Source: JAJDTT01 sp022827025
Lineage (GTDB): Bacteria > Acidobacteriota > UBA6911 > RPQK01 > JAJDTT01
Length of the DNA: 64,000 nucleotides
Assembly (NCBI GenBank): GCA_965203535.1
Contig: OZ241897.1
Span: forward strand, 4,278,001 to 4,342,000
Direction of reading: 5' to 3'
Notes under the pieces: generated by a model
What the model was told of the DNA's origin: nothing
Database searches by the model: none
Seen by the model: only the letters and a program-made list of their open reading frames with translations
Translations under genes and position numbers: made by a program
In this document: piece by piece, positions 33,749 to 41,962 of the stretch
How the letters are laid out: each line of letters starts with the position of its first letter
Position numbering within the stretch: position 1 is the first letter of the stretch

Positions 33749-34795
33749 ATGCAAAAAGTGAGAGTCGGCTTGATCGGGGCCGGTTGGGTGGCGGTGAATC
33801 GTCACCTGCCCGCGCTTCAGAAGATCCCGCAAGCGGACCTGAAATTGATCTGGTCCCGCAACCGGGACAAGGCTCGCGGCGTGGCCGGCCGGTTCGGAGT
33901 CGGCGCGACCGTGGCCCGGTGGCAGGAAGTGATCCATTCGTCCGAAGTGGATGCGGTCATCATCGCGACGCCGCCGGTGCTGCACCTGCCGGCCACCGTG
34001 GAGGCCCTGAACGCCCGGAAGCATGTCCTCTGCCAGGCTCGAATGGCTCGGAACCTGGATGAGGCGCGGAAAATGTTGGAGGCGGCGCGGTCCTCGCGCC
34101 TGGTGACGGCCCTGTACCCGCCGCTGCCCGGTCTCAAGGGCGACCGGGTCATGATCCGCCTCCTCCACGGGGAGGGATACGTCGGGACCGTCCGCGAGGT
34201 CCGGATCACCGGGATGAGCGTGGACACCGATCCGGAGAGTTACCGGAGCTACCGTTGGGACCCCCAGGTCTCCGGAATCAACACCATGACTCTGGGAATG
34301 TGGAACGAGGTGGCCAATCGGTGGTTGGGACCCGCGGTCCGGGTGGCGGCGCTGGCCCAGTCGCACCGCCATGGGGTTTCCGCCGATATGGGAGTGCCCG
34401 ACTCGGTGGCGGTGGCGGCCCGGCTCGAGTGCGGCGCCACCGCCACTTACCACTTCTCCAATTGGGCCGCCGGATCGCCCGGGAGCCGGATCGAGATCTA
34501 CGGCGACCGGGGCGCTCTCGTCTACCGGCTTTTTGCCGAGGAGATCCGGGGGCTCACGGGAGCGGCCGCGGAGTTCAAGCCGATTCCCATCCCCGGTGCG
34601 GAGCAGCGGGTGCAGGACACCGACTCCCAGTTCATTCGCGCCATCCTGGAAGGGACTCCGGTGGAGCCCTCCTTCCGGGAAGGACTGCTCTACATGGAGT
34701 TCCTGGAAGCCGTGGCCATTTCGTTGAAGACGGGCCGGTCGGTCTCGCTGCCGCCCGAACCGCGCATGGAGACCTGGGACCGGTTCCTGAGTTAG
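33749..34795 (+). CDS. Gfo/Idh/MocA family protein with altered EKP motif
   Basis: 348 residues from ATG 33749 (TTGGAG precedes). The Rossmann start is RVGLIGAGWVAVNRHLPALQ. The usual (E/D)KP motif is replaced by HVLCQARMARN, so the catalytic lysine seen in the four other Gfo/Idh/MocA members in this window is absent. The second domain has SGINTMTLGMWNEVANRWLG in place of the usual histidine motif. This looks like a distinct subfamily, not random decay, since the frame is intact. The stop TAG (34793-34795) is completed by the first base of the adjacent TIR element. Confidence 0.82.
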   Translation: MQKVRVGLIGAGWVAVNRHLPALQKIPQADLKLIWSRNRDKARGVAGRFGVGATVARWQEVIHSSEVDAVIIATPPVLHLPATVEALNARKHVLCQARMARNLDEARKMLEAARSSRLVTALYPPLPGLKGDRVMIRLLHGEGYVGTVREVRITGMSVDTDPESYRSYRWDPQVSGINTMTLGMWNEVANRWLGPAVRVAALAQSHRHGVSADMGVPDSVAVAARLECGATATYHFSNWAAGSPGSRIEIYGDRGALVYRLFAEEIRGLTGAAAEFKPIPIPGAEQRVQDTDSQFIRAILEGTPVEPSFREGLLYMEFLEAVAISLKTGRSVSLPPEPRMETWDRFLS

Positions 34796-34956
34796 GAGCC
34801 TGCGCGGCAGAAATCAATCTACTGCGAAAGCGTAGAATCGGTCCATATTTCCCCGATTTCTCGGCGAATAGAACCACTATGCACCTCAAAATCGTGAAAA
34901 TCTGGCCTCGATTCTCCACTTTCTCGCTACGATCATTTCTGCCGCGCAGACTCCTA
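34793..34956. mobile_element. 160-bp TIR element (MITE-like), copy 2 (inverted relative to copy 1)
   Basis: The element is 34795-34954 with TA on both sides (34793-34794 and 34955-34956). Its reverse complement matches copy 1 (23167-23326) over the full 160 bp with about seven differences. The left end starts GGAGCCTGCGCGGCAGAAAT, and the right end is the complement of GGAGTCTGCGCGGCAGAAAT. It sits exactly at the stop codon of the upstream gene. Confidence 0.82.
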
Positions 34957-34999
34957 GGTACGTGCCATCAGCGAATCGTCCGGGATCCGCGGCACGCGT

Positions 35000-35794
35000 T
35001 CAGGCCACGGTCCAGCCCGCGTCCACCATCAGGTTGTTCCCGGTGATGTGACGAGCTGATTCGGAACAGAGAAAAAGAATCGCCTGGGCCAGCTCCTCCG
35101 GTTCCACCAGCTCCTTTTGGGGGATGGGCCCGAACATGACCTTCTCCAGAACCTGTTGCCGTGAGAGTCCGTGAAGCTCGGCCTGCTTCTCGATCTGGTT
35201 CTCCACCAGGCGCGTCCTCGTATAGCCGGGTGAGACGGCGTTGACCGTGATGCCCCGGGTGGCCACTTCCAGGGCCACGGTCCTGGTGAGTCCCAGCAGG
35301 CCGTGCTTGGCGCTCACGTAGGCGGTCTTGAAGGGAGAAGCCACCACGGCGTGAATGGAGGTCAGGTTGACGATCCGTCCCCACCCCTGGGCCGCCATGC
35401 CGGGTACGAAGCGCCGGATGTACAGAAAGGGTCCCCGCAGCAGGATGCCGTTCAGCCGGTCCCACTCCGGAATGGGGAACTCCTCCACCGGACTGAGGAA
35501 TTGCACGCCGGCGTTGTTGACCAGAATCTGAACTGTTCCCAGCGCGCTGGTGCAGTCTTCGTGGACCCGGTCCACGTCGTCTTCCGCGGCCACGTCCGCG
35601 ATCAATGCCAGCGCCTTCCCTCCCTGCTGCCGGATGGAAGCCGCCACGGCTTCCACGGCGTCCCGGTCCAGGTCCACGCAACAGACGGCGGCGCCTGCCG
35701 TAGCCAGAGTGAACGCCACCTCGCGGCCGATGCCGTGGCCCGCACCAGTCACCAGAGCGACTCGTCCCTCCAGAATCACCTTTGAATCATTCAT
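35000..35794 (-). CDS. 3-hydroxybutyrate dehydrogenase-like SDR
   Basis: 264 residues from ATG 35794. Cofactor loop VTGAGHGIG, LVNNAGVQF, Ser in NLTSIHAVV, and a complete YVSAK (Tyr-x-x-x-Lys) motif. The sequence follows the D-3-hydroxybutyrate dehydrogenase subfamily closely: VEEFPIPEWDRLNGI, GWGRIVNLTSIHAVVASPFK, NQIEKQAELHGLS and NLMVDAGWTVA. This enzyme interconverts 3-hydroxybutyrate and acetoacetate with NAD. It overlaps the upstream small TPR gene by 4 bp. Confidence 0.85.
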   Translation of the reverse strand: MNDSKVILEGRVALVTGAGHGIGREVAFTLATAGAAVCCVDLDRDAVEAVAASIRQQGGKALALIADVAAEDDVDRVHEDCTSALGTVQILVNNAGVQFLSPVEEFPIPEWDRLNGILLRGPFLYIRRFVPGMAAQGWGRIVNLTSIHAVVASPFKTAYVSAKHGLLGLTRTVALEVATRGITVNAVSPGYTRTRLVENQIEKQAELHGLSRQQVLEKVMFGPIPQKELVEPEELAQAILFLCSESARHITGNNLMVDAGWTVA

Positions 35795-36126
35795 GGTCCG
35801 ATTTCCTCTTGCTGCAGCTCCTCCAGTGCCCGGACCAGTTCTTCCCGAGCATGCTGGTTGCCCTGCCTTTCGGCGATCCGGATGCCCCGCTCGAGGGTCT
35901 CCCGAGCCTGCTCGATTCCTCCCGACAGGACCAGAGCGGCGCCGAATTGATAGTAGGCAGGGACGTACTGCGGATGGAGTTCCACCAGGCGGCCGAAGGC
36001 CCGGATGGCTTCCTCGATCCTTCCCAGGCGTTTGTACTCCATGGCCAGTCCGTAGAGGGGGAAGGGTTCTCCGGAGCCTCCTGCCACCAGTTTCCGGAGC
36101 GTTTCCAGTCGGGAAGGGGCGGACAT
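35791..36126 (-). CDS. Small TPR protein
   Basis: 111 residues from ATG 36126. Two TPR units are visible (FPLYGLAMEYKRLGRIEEAI and VPAYYQFGAALVLSGGIEQA), followed by a helical end rich in Glu. There is no signal peptide, so it is probably cytoplasmic. It overlaps the dehydrogenase gene by 4 bp and begins 6 bp after nadK ends, so the three genes form a tight minus-strand operon. Confidence 0.8.
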   Translation of the reverse strand: MSAPSRLETLRKLVAGGSGEPFPLYGLAMEYKRLGRIEEAIRAFGRLVELHPQYVPAYYQFGAALVLSGGIEQARETLERGIRIAERQGNQHAREELVRALEELQQEEIGP

Positions 36127-36132
36127 GCTTCT

Positions 36133-36987
36133 CTACCTCCGGGCCCACATGAGTTTCTCCCGCAAGACGTCGAAGAAGCTCTTGTTGTGGGGTTTGATCA
36201 ACTCGATGCGGCGCCGGGAACTGGTGCACACGATCTCATCACCTTCGGCGAGCTCCACTCCCTGCTGGCCGTCGACGGTCAGCATGACGTCTTCGCCCGA
36301 AGTCAGAACGATCCGGATCTCGCTTTCCGGCGGAAAGACCAGAGGACGATTGGTCAGGGTATGGGGACAGATGGGAGTCACCACGGTGCAGGCCAGGGAA
36401 GGCAGCACGATGGGGCCTCCGGCGGCGAGAGAATAGGCCGTGGAGCCGGTAGGGGTGGCGATGATGAGCCCGTCGGCCAGGAAGGTGGCCATGAAGTCCT
36501 CGTGGATGTAGGCGTCGAGCTGGATGATCCGGGCCAGGGCGCCCTTGGTGATGACCACGTCGTTCAGGGCGTGAAAGCTGGTGCTGGTCCCGTCATTGCG
36601 CTTGACGGTGGCGTCGAGAAGCCGTCTCTCGTCGATCCGGTGTTCGCCCTTCAGCAGCCGTTCCAGAGCTTCATACAACTCGTCCAGAGTCACCTCGGTG
36701 AGGAAACCCAGGGACCCCAGGTTCACTGCCAGGATGGGTGCGGTGTTGTCACCGATGGCGCGGGCCACCGAGAGGATGGTGCCGTCGCCTCCGAAGACGA
36801 TGATGGCGTCGACCTGCGATGGCATCTCTTCCCGGCGTACTCCCGGGTATCCGGAGAGTCCGAAGTTCTCCAGGACGCTCTCTTCCACCAGCGTCTCGCA
36901 CCCTCTCCGCCGCAGCCATAGCAGGATCTCCTCCAGGTTGCGGGCGAACTCGGTGCGGTGCGGTTTGGAAACGACACCCACTCTCAA
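36133..36987 (-). CDS. nadK: NAD kinase
   Basis: Phosphorylates NAD to NADP with ATP, in the cytoplasm. 284 residues from TTG 36987, chosen because GGGGAG lies 10 bp upstream; a TTG at 37005 would add six residues. The hallmark motifs are present: GGDGT (~66-70), NDVVITKG, and the glycine-rich TPTGSTAYSLAAGGP. The length is normal for bacterial NadK. It heads a run with the small TPR and hydroxybutyrate dehydrogenase genes. Confidence 0.95.
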   Translation of the reverse strand: MRVGVVSKPHRTEFARNLEEILLWLRRRGCETLVEESVLENFGLSGYPGVRREEMPSQVDAIIVFGGDGTILSVARAIGDNTAPILAVNLGSLGFLTEVTLDELYEALERLLKGEHRIDERRLLDATVKRNDGTSTSFHALNDVVITKGALARIIQLDAYIHEDFMATFLADGLIIATPTGSTAYSLAAGGPIVLPSLACTVVTPICPHTLTNRPLVFPPESEIRIVLTSGEDVMLTVDGQQGVELAEGDEIVCTSSRRRIELIKPHNKSFFDVLREKLMWARR

Positions 36988-37027
36988 AGTCGTTGCTCTC
37001 CCCAAGAATTGGATTGATTCTCGTCTT

Positions 37028-37303
37028 TCAGCCTTGGCTTCCCCGAAGGAACTTGTCCCGGCATTCCTCGGAACAGAAGTAGAGGTTCATGTTCTTCCTG
37101 CGGATATGGACCGCCAGGTCGGTGGCGACGTAGATTCCGCATTGGGGATCCTTCACCATCCGGCCCCGGACCGTGGCGCGGGCTCTGCCGGAACCGCCCC
37201 GGGCGCGCATTCTTGAGGCTTTTCGGCCGGTTCCGAACAGGCGCGCGATGAGTGCCCGCACCACCAGGAGGAGGAGCAGAAAGATCAGAATCCGGATCAA
37301 CAA
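37028..37303 (-). CDS. Membrane-anchored PP0621-like protein with a cysteine cluster
   Basis: 91 residues from TTG 37303, with GAGGA upstream. One N-terminal membrane helix (LIRILIFLLLLLVVRALI) and a basic linker are followed by MVKDPQCGIYVATDLAV and YFCSEECRDKFL. The Cys-x(n)-Cys-x-x-x-Cys pattern resembles YHS/TRASH metal-binding domains. The family is found in many bacteria and its function is unclear. It lies between nadK and a TPR gene on the same strand, with 10-bp spacing to the latter. Confidence 0.75.
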   Translation of the reverse strand: MLIRILIFLLLLLVVRALIARLFGTGRKASRMRARGGSGRARATVRGRMVKDPQCGIYVATDLAVHIRRKNMNLYFCSEECRDKFLRGSQG

Positions 37304-37313
37304 CTGTCCATCC

Positions 37314-37904
37314 TCAGGACTGCTCTTGATTCAGGTGTTCGCGAGCGTTGTTGATATGTTTCTCGATCTGCTCTTTTTGAGGGTAGTCGGGGTGGGCCGC
37401 CAAGAGTCTCTGCCAGATCCGGATCGCCGCTTCGAATTCGCCGGTAGCGAAGTGGGCAATGCCCAGATTCTGCAGGGTCTGGGGATGGTTCGGGTCGAGC
37501 GACAGGGACTTCCGATAAGACTCGATGGCCGATTCCACCTGTCCCTGGTAGAGCTGGGACGTTCCCAAATCGGTTCGGACGCTGACGTTGCCGGGATCCA
37601 ATTCCAGGGCCTCCGTATACCAGGCGGCGGCCGCGTCGAAGCGCTTCATGTCGTAGTACGAATTGCCCAGGCGAATTCGCACTTCCGTGTCTTCGGGATG
37701 GTCCCTGGCGTGCTCCTGGAGCCGGGCCAACTGCTCCAGCACTTCCGGCGGGGGATGATCGGATGGCAGAGCGGAGGAGCTTTCCTGCGCCTGGGGCGCC
37801 GGTTCGGAGACGGTGGCCTCTTGCTGAATTCGAGCGGCGAAGAAACCGAGGATGAACCCTATGACGACGCCCGTCGCTGCCGCCACTCGCGGGTTGTTCT
37901 GCAT
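37314..37904 (-). CDS. Membrane-anchored TPR protein
   Basis: 196 residues from ATG 37904; an upstream extension to 37979 is in frame but lacks a start signal. The N-terminal helix MQNNPRVAAATGVVIGFILG is an anchor. Residues ~60-190 hold about three TPRs (EVRIRLGNSYYDMKRFDAAA, SVRTDLGTSQLYQGQVESAI, QTLQNLGIAHFATGEFEAAI). This topology resembles cytochrome-biogenesis CcmH/NrfG-like TPR proteins, but no such genes are near. The HEAT-repeat gene diverges from it. Confidence 0.8.
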   Translation of the reverse strand: MQNNPRVAAATGVVIGFILGFFAARIQQEATVSEPAPQAQESSSALPSDHPPPEVLEQLARLQEHARDHPEDTEVRIRLGNSYYDMKRFDAAAAWYTEALELDPGNVSVRTDLGTSQLYQGQVESAIESYRKSLSLDPNHPQTLQNLGIAHFATGEFEAAIRIWQRLLAAHPDYPQKEQIEKHINNAREHLNQEQS

Positions 37905-38005
37905 CGGGGCGCGTATGTTATCATAATTTCTTCGGCGGGCCGTCGTAGTTTCCGCGGCTTCGATGGATTTGCGAGGCACGCTTCCCCTCCGAGAACGGTT
38001 GAACC

Positions 38006-38713
38006 ATGTATCGTGGCCAGGATATCGGTGATCGTGATCAATTGGTCGCGACCTGCGTTGAGATCCTGAGGTCCGGCAGCGAAGCCGAACGGTACAAGAT
38101 CCTTCCCCACGTTAGTGTGGCCCGCTGCAAGCGATTCCTGGAGCCGTTGCTGAAGCTGCTGAGATCCAGGTCTGCGAAAGACAAGGAATTTGCCGCGCTG
38201 GCGCTGGGTGCGTTGGGCGATCCGGCGGCGATCGACCCGTTGTTCGCCGTTTTGCAGGACACCCTCATTTTCCGCAAAGGCCGGAACCGTTCTCTGGAGG
38301 CCGCCGTCATCCTCACTCTGGGCGAGATCGGCCACGAGAAGGCCGTCGCCCTGCTGCTTCAAGTCTATGGCATGCGGTATCTCGACGAGCCGTCGGCCCA
38401 CAACCGCAAAGTGAACGTGCTGTCGGCGTTGGGCCTGCTGGCTCAGCAGGGAAGCGAGAGTGCGGTCGGCGAGTTGTTGACCCTGGCCGCTCAGGAGGTT
38501 TCAGACCGGCAGGCGCAGGCCGTCACCGAGTTGTCCGTCGCCTATTGGCATCGAGCCCAGCAGGTTCCGGACAGGGTCCTGAAGATGATGTACGGGATGA
38601 CCCAGGCTGGCGCGGATGAAGTCCGCAAGGCGGCCGTCGCCGCCCTCTCCACGCTGGCGAATCTGGGTTGCCGCAGGGCTGCAAGCTATTTCTCCGCTCC
38701 GGCGTCCGGCTGA
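38006..38713 (+). CDS. HEAT-repeat protein
   Basis: 235 residues built of helical HEAT-type repeats: FLEPLLKLLRSRSAKDKEFA, ALALGALGDPAAIDPLFAVL, AVILTLGEIGHEKAVALLL and VLSALGLLAQQGSESAVGEL. There is no signal peptide and no catalytic motif. HEAT arrays are protein-binding scaffolds. The divergent gene 101 bp away is a membrane TPR protein, and the two may share a control region. Confidence 0.82.
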   Translation: MYRGQDIGDRDQLVATCVEILRSGSEAERYKILPHVSVARCKRFLEPLLKLLRSRSAKDKEFAALALGALGDPAAIDPLFAVLQDTLIFRKGRNRSLEAAVILTLGEIGHEKAVALLLQVYGMRYLDEPSAHNRKVNVLSALGLLAQQGSESAVGELLTLAAQEVSDRQAQAVTELSVAYWHRAQQVPDRVLKMMYGMTQAGADEVRKAAVAALSTLANLGCRRAASYFSAPASG

Positions 38714-38876
38714 AGCGGGGTTCGTTCACCTCTTGTTTGGACACTGCGAAGAGGGCCGCCCCCGTGTTACTCGTGCGGCTGTGGATCCTTCAGTCGCCGT
38801 TATTTCGGAGGTCTACGGGACGGCGCCCATCACTGGCGCCAACCGGGAGTTCGTATCAATCGGCCCGGCGAGGCTG

Positions 38877-39899
38877 CTATTGGCCGCCCTTCAACTGCTT
38901 GACCAGATCGCGGGCCACCGGCGCGTTCTCGCCGTTGGGATTGAGTTTGGCGTATTCGGCCAGATGCGTGATGGCCCCCTCCAGCTTGTTCATGCCCAGC
39001 AGGACGATACCGAGCTGATAGTGGGCTTCGGCGTGAGTGGGATCGGAGGTCACCGCATTCTGCAGGGCTTCTGCCGCCTGCTTGTTCTGCCCCTTGTTGA
39101 TGAAGGTGACGCCCATGTTGTAGTAGTTGATGGCAGCGGCGGCCGGATCGACTGCGGCGTTGAGTTCGGCCGATTTCTTGAAGGATTTCTCCGCATTGGC
39201 CGAATCGCCCATGTTGGCGTAGATGTTGCCCAGGTTCTGGTAGAAGGTGGCGTTGCTGGGAGCGATCTCGATGGCCTTTTCGTACGATTCAATCGCTTCC
39301 TTGTGTTTCTTCAGATTCAGGTAGGCATTCCCCAGATTGGCCCAGATGGCAGGCCTCCTGGGATCCTTGGTGACGCATTCCCGGAACGCAATGACGGCTT
39401 CCTCGTTCTGGCCCAGATTCAAGGCCATGATTCCCCGGTTGTAGGCGGCGCGAACCTCCTTGACCACGGTCTGCTGCTTCATGAACTGCTCGCGCTCTTC
39501 CTTCGTCATCTCGAAGGCCAGCTTGCCCGACTGGCCCTCCTTGAGTGTGAAGTCGACCGTACCCCGCTTGCCGCCGCCCCGGGGGTCGAAGCCGCCGTCA
39601 TCGACGCCGAAACTGGCGCGAACGCCCGACTCGTACTCGGTGCGGTAACCGGCCTTGCGAGCCACCACCGTGTAAGTGGCCTGAAGGCTGACCGCGCCGT
39701 GGTAGTACTTGCCCTTCTTGTTGGTCTTGAGGTTGTACTTCCGGCTGGTGCTCTGGCTTTGAATCGAGATCTCGACACCCTCGATGGGTTTGCCTGCCGC
39801 ATCCGTGACCGTTCCCTCCAGTTGTCCCACCTGAGCTTCCAGGCTCGGTGCGGTGAGAAGGAGCATCACGACGGCGATGGAAATCGTGGAGTATTTCAT
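38877..39899 (-). CDS. Exported TPR protein with carboxypeptidase-regulatory-like domain
   Basis: 340 residues from ATG 39899 (AAAGGCGG upstream). Signal peptide MKYSTISIAVVMLLLTAPSL, cleaved near EAQ. A carboxypeptidase-regulatory-type beta domain follows (GQLEGTVTDAAGKPIEGVEI). Then a long TPR array: AIWANLGNAYLNLKKHKEAI, TFYQNLGNIYANMGDSANAE, AAINYYNMGVTFINKGQNKQ, EAHYQLGIVLLGMNKLEGAI. The architecture parallels the protein at 26077. Its start overlaps the dinG-type stop by 4 bp, so both are likely expressed together. Confidence 0.85.
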   Translation of the reverse strand: MKYSTISIAVVMLLLTAPSLEAQVGQLEGTVTDAAGKPIEGVEISIQSQSTSRKYNLKTNKKGKYYHGAVSLQATYTVVARKAGYRTEYESGVRASFGVDDGGFDPRGGGKRGTVDFTLKEGQSGKLAFEMTKEEREQFMKQQTVVKEVRAAYNRGIMALNLGQNEEAVIAFRECVTKDPRRPAIWANLGNAYLNLKKHKEAIESYEKAIEIAPSNATFYQNLGNIYANMGDSANAEKSFKKSAELNAAVDPAAAAINYYNMGVTFINKGQNKQAAEALQNAVTSDPTHAEAHYQLGIVLLGMNKLEGAITHLAEYAKLNPNGENAPVARDLVKQLKGGQ

Positions 39900-41887
39900 G
39901 AGTCCGCCTTTCTCATTAATGGCTGACCCGTCGCCGGACCGGGCCGATCCTGGCCCCCGGGCCACCACTCACTGGCTGAGATCCTGATGGGGTCAATATT
40001 ATCGACGACGGGAAAGCTTGGCAAGCTGCGGAGGAAGAGCGATCCGTAGCGCCGCGTGCGAATGCGGCTGTCGAACACCCCCACGATCCCGCGGTCTTTC
40101 CGGGACCGGATCAGGCGGCCCAGACCCTGCCGCAGGGCGATGACGGCCGCCGGAACCGAGTAGCGGAGGAACGAGTTTTCCCCCTGTTCCTGCAGCCGTT
40201 TGAGCCGAGCGGCCACCACCGGTTCGGTGGGGACCTGGAAGGGAAGTTTGTCGATCAGGACCGCCCTGAGGGCGTCTCCGGGAACGTCCACTCCCTGCCA
40301 GAAGCTGGAGGTGGCGCAGAGGACCGCGTGGGGAGTATGCCGGAACTCGTGGAGCAACTGCGATTTCGGACGGTCTCCTTGACGAAGCAGGGGATAGGGA
40401 AGGCGCCCCTCGAGCCGGTCGTGGACCCGGTTGAGCTGCTGGTAGCTGGTGAAGAGCAGGAACGCGTGCCCCTGGGTCAGATCCAGGATTTCTTCCAGTT
40501 GCCGGACCAACCGGATCAGGTATCCGGGTGAAGCCGGCTCCGGGAAACGCTTGGGAATGTAGAGGAGCGACTGCTTCGAGTAGTCGAACTCGCCCTCCGC
40601 GACCAACTGGCGGGCGTCGCCGAGTCCCAGGCGGGTGCGAACGTACGAGAAGTCTCCGTCGGCGGTGAGGGTTGCGGAGACCAATATGGCGGTCGGGACC
40701 TGGGAAAAGAGCCTCTCATCCAAGGTGGAGGCCACCTCGATGGGAGTCAGGTTGAGGAACGTGCCGCGGCCCCGCCGCCGCATCCAGTGGACGCTCTCCC
40801 GATCTTCCAGGTCGAAGAATCGTTCCAGGTGAAGCGCCAGCGACTCCACCCGGCGCAGGAGCATGTCCCGTTCCTGGTGGGACGGGTCCCGCAGGCTCAA
40901 CTCGTCGTGCAGGTTCGACAAGGTCCTCGCCAACCGGCGGTAGGCGGGCAGGGCGGGCTCCCGCAAGTCGGCCGGCGCGCCGCCGGCTCCTCTCGCCGAG
41001 TCGAGGCCCCAGGTTCCTTCGGCGGCCGGCAGGGCGGAAAACAACCTCCCGGCGCGGGACTCCAGGTCGCGGACGGCCCTCATTGAATCGGCGTCGGGGT
41101 AGGACGCGGCCAGATCCCGGGCCAGCTCCTCCACCTGGTAGCTGCTGACCCGCTTTCCCAGGTGGGTGCAGGCGATCTCCTCGACCGCGTGAGCCTCATC
41201 CAGGATCAGCGTGGAATAATCGGGGAGGATGCTCCCCAGCTCGTCGACTTCCAGCGCCAGATGAGCGAAGAAGAGGGCATGGTTGACGATGATGACATCC
41301 GATTCCAAGGCCTTCTGGCGCATGCGCGTGATGAAGCAGCGATCGAAGTGCGGGCATTTCTGGCCCGTGCAGTTCTCGCTGCGCGCATCCAGATCTCTCC
41401 AGAGAGGATCCGAATCGGACATCCATTCCAGTTCGGAACGATCTCCGGTTTCCGTCTCCAGGGCCCACTCCGACACGGCTTGCCGGGACTGGAGCCACTC
41501 TTGGGACAGGGAAGGGGACCTGGTCTGCCGTTCCAGCTTGCGAAGACAGAGATAGTTCCGGCGCCCCTTCATATAGGTGACCTTCAGGTCGGGGAACAGA
41601 TGCCGGCGAATGAAGGGGACGTCCTTCAGGTAGAGCTGTTCTTGAAGATTGCGTGTCGCCGTGGAGATGATGGTCTTGCGGCGGCTGGCGATGGCCGGGA
41701 CCAGGTAGGCCAGGGTCTTGCCGGTTCCGGTGCCGGCTTCGGCGCAGAGGTGATGGCCTTGCCGGATCGCTTCCAGAACCGAGAGGGACAGTTCCAGTTG
41801 GGAAGGCCGGTACTCGTAACCCGGGAGCTCTCCGGCCAGCATCCCTCCCGGGGAGAAGACCTCCTGAAGAGTGAATTCCGACGCCAT
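39896..41887 (-). CDS. dinG: DinG/XPD-type ATP-dependent DNA helicase
   Basis: 663 residues, superfamily 2. Walker A is AEAGTGTGKT (~49-58), motif II is DEAH (LILDEAHAVEE), and motif VI is RQGLGRLIRSRKDRG. Four cysteines of an XPD-like iron-sulfur cluster are present: one in YLCLRKLE and three in ENCTGQKCPHFDRCF. It probably unwinds 5'-overhang or D-loop substrates in repair. The gene ends in an ATGA-type overlap with the exported TPR gene. The symbol reflects the family; YoaC/DinG paralogue assignment is not certain. Confidence 0.88.
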   Translation of the reverse strand: MASEFTLQEVFSPGGMLAGELPGYEYRPSQLELSLSVLEAIRQGHHLCAEAGTGTGKTLAYLVPAIASRRKTIISTATRNLQEQLYLKDVPFIRRHLFPDLKVTYMKGRRNYLCLRKLERQTRSPSLSQEWLQSRQAVSEWALETETGDRSELEWMSDSDPLWRDLDARSENCTGQKCPHFDRCFITRMRQKALESDVIIVNHALFFAHLALEVDELGSILPDYSTLILDEAHAVEEIACTHLGKRVSSYQVEELARDLAASYPDADSMRAVRDLESRAGRLFSALPAAEGTWGLDSARGAGGAPADLREPALPAYRRLARTLSNLHDELSLRDPSHQERDMLLRRVESLALHLERFFDLEDRESVHWMRRRGRGTFLNLTPIEVASTLDERLFSQVPTAILVSATLTADGDFSYVRTRLGLGDARQLVAEGEFDYSKQSLLYIPKRFPEPASPGYLIRLVRQLEEILDLTQGHAFLLFTSYQQLNRVHDRLEGRLPYPLLRQGDRPKSQLLHEFRHTPHAVLCATSSFWQGVDVPGDALRAVLIDKLPFQVPTEPVVAARLKRLQEQGENSFLRYSVPAAVIALRQGLGRLIRSRKDRGIVGVFDSRIRTRRYGSLFLRSLPSFPVVDNIDPIRISASEWWPGGQDRPGPATGQPLMRKADS

Positions 41888-41962
41888 GACCAGTCCGGGG
41901 TGACAGTACCACGGGGCACCGAAACCGGGGATGCACCCGCCGGACCCTGGTGGAAATTTTGC

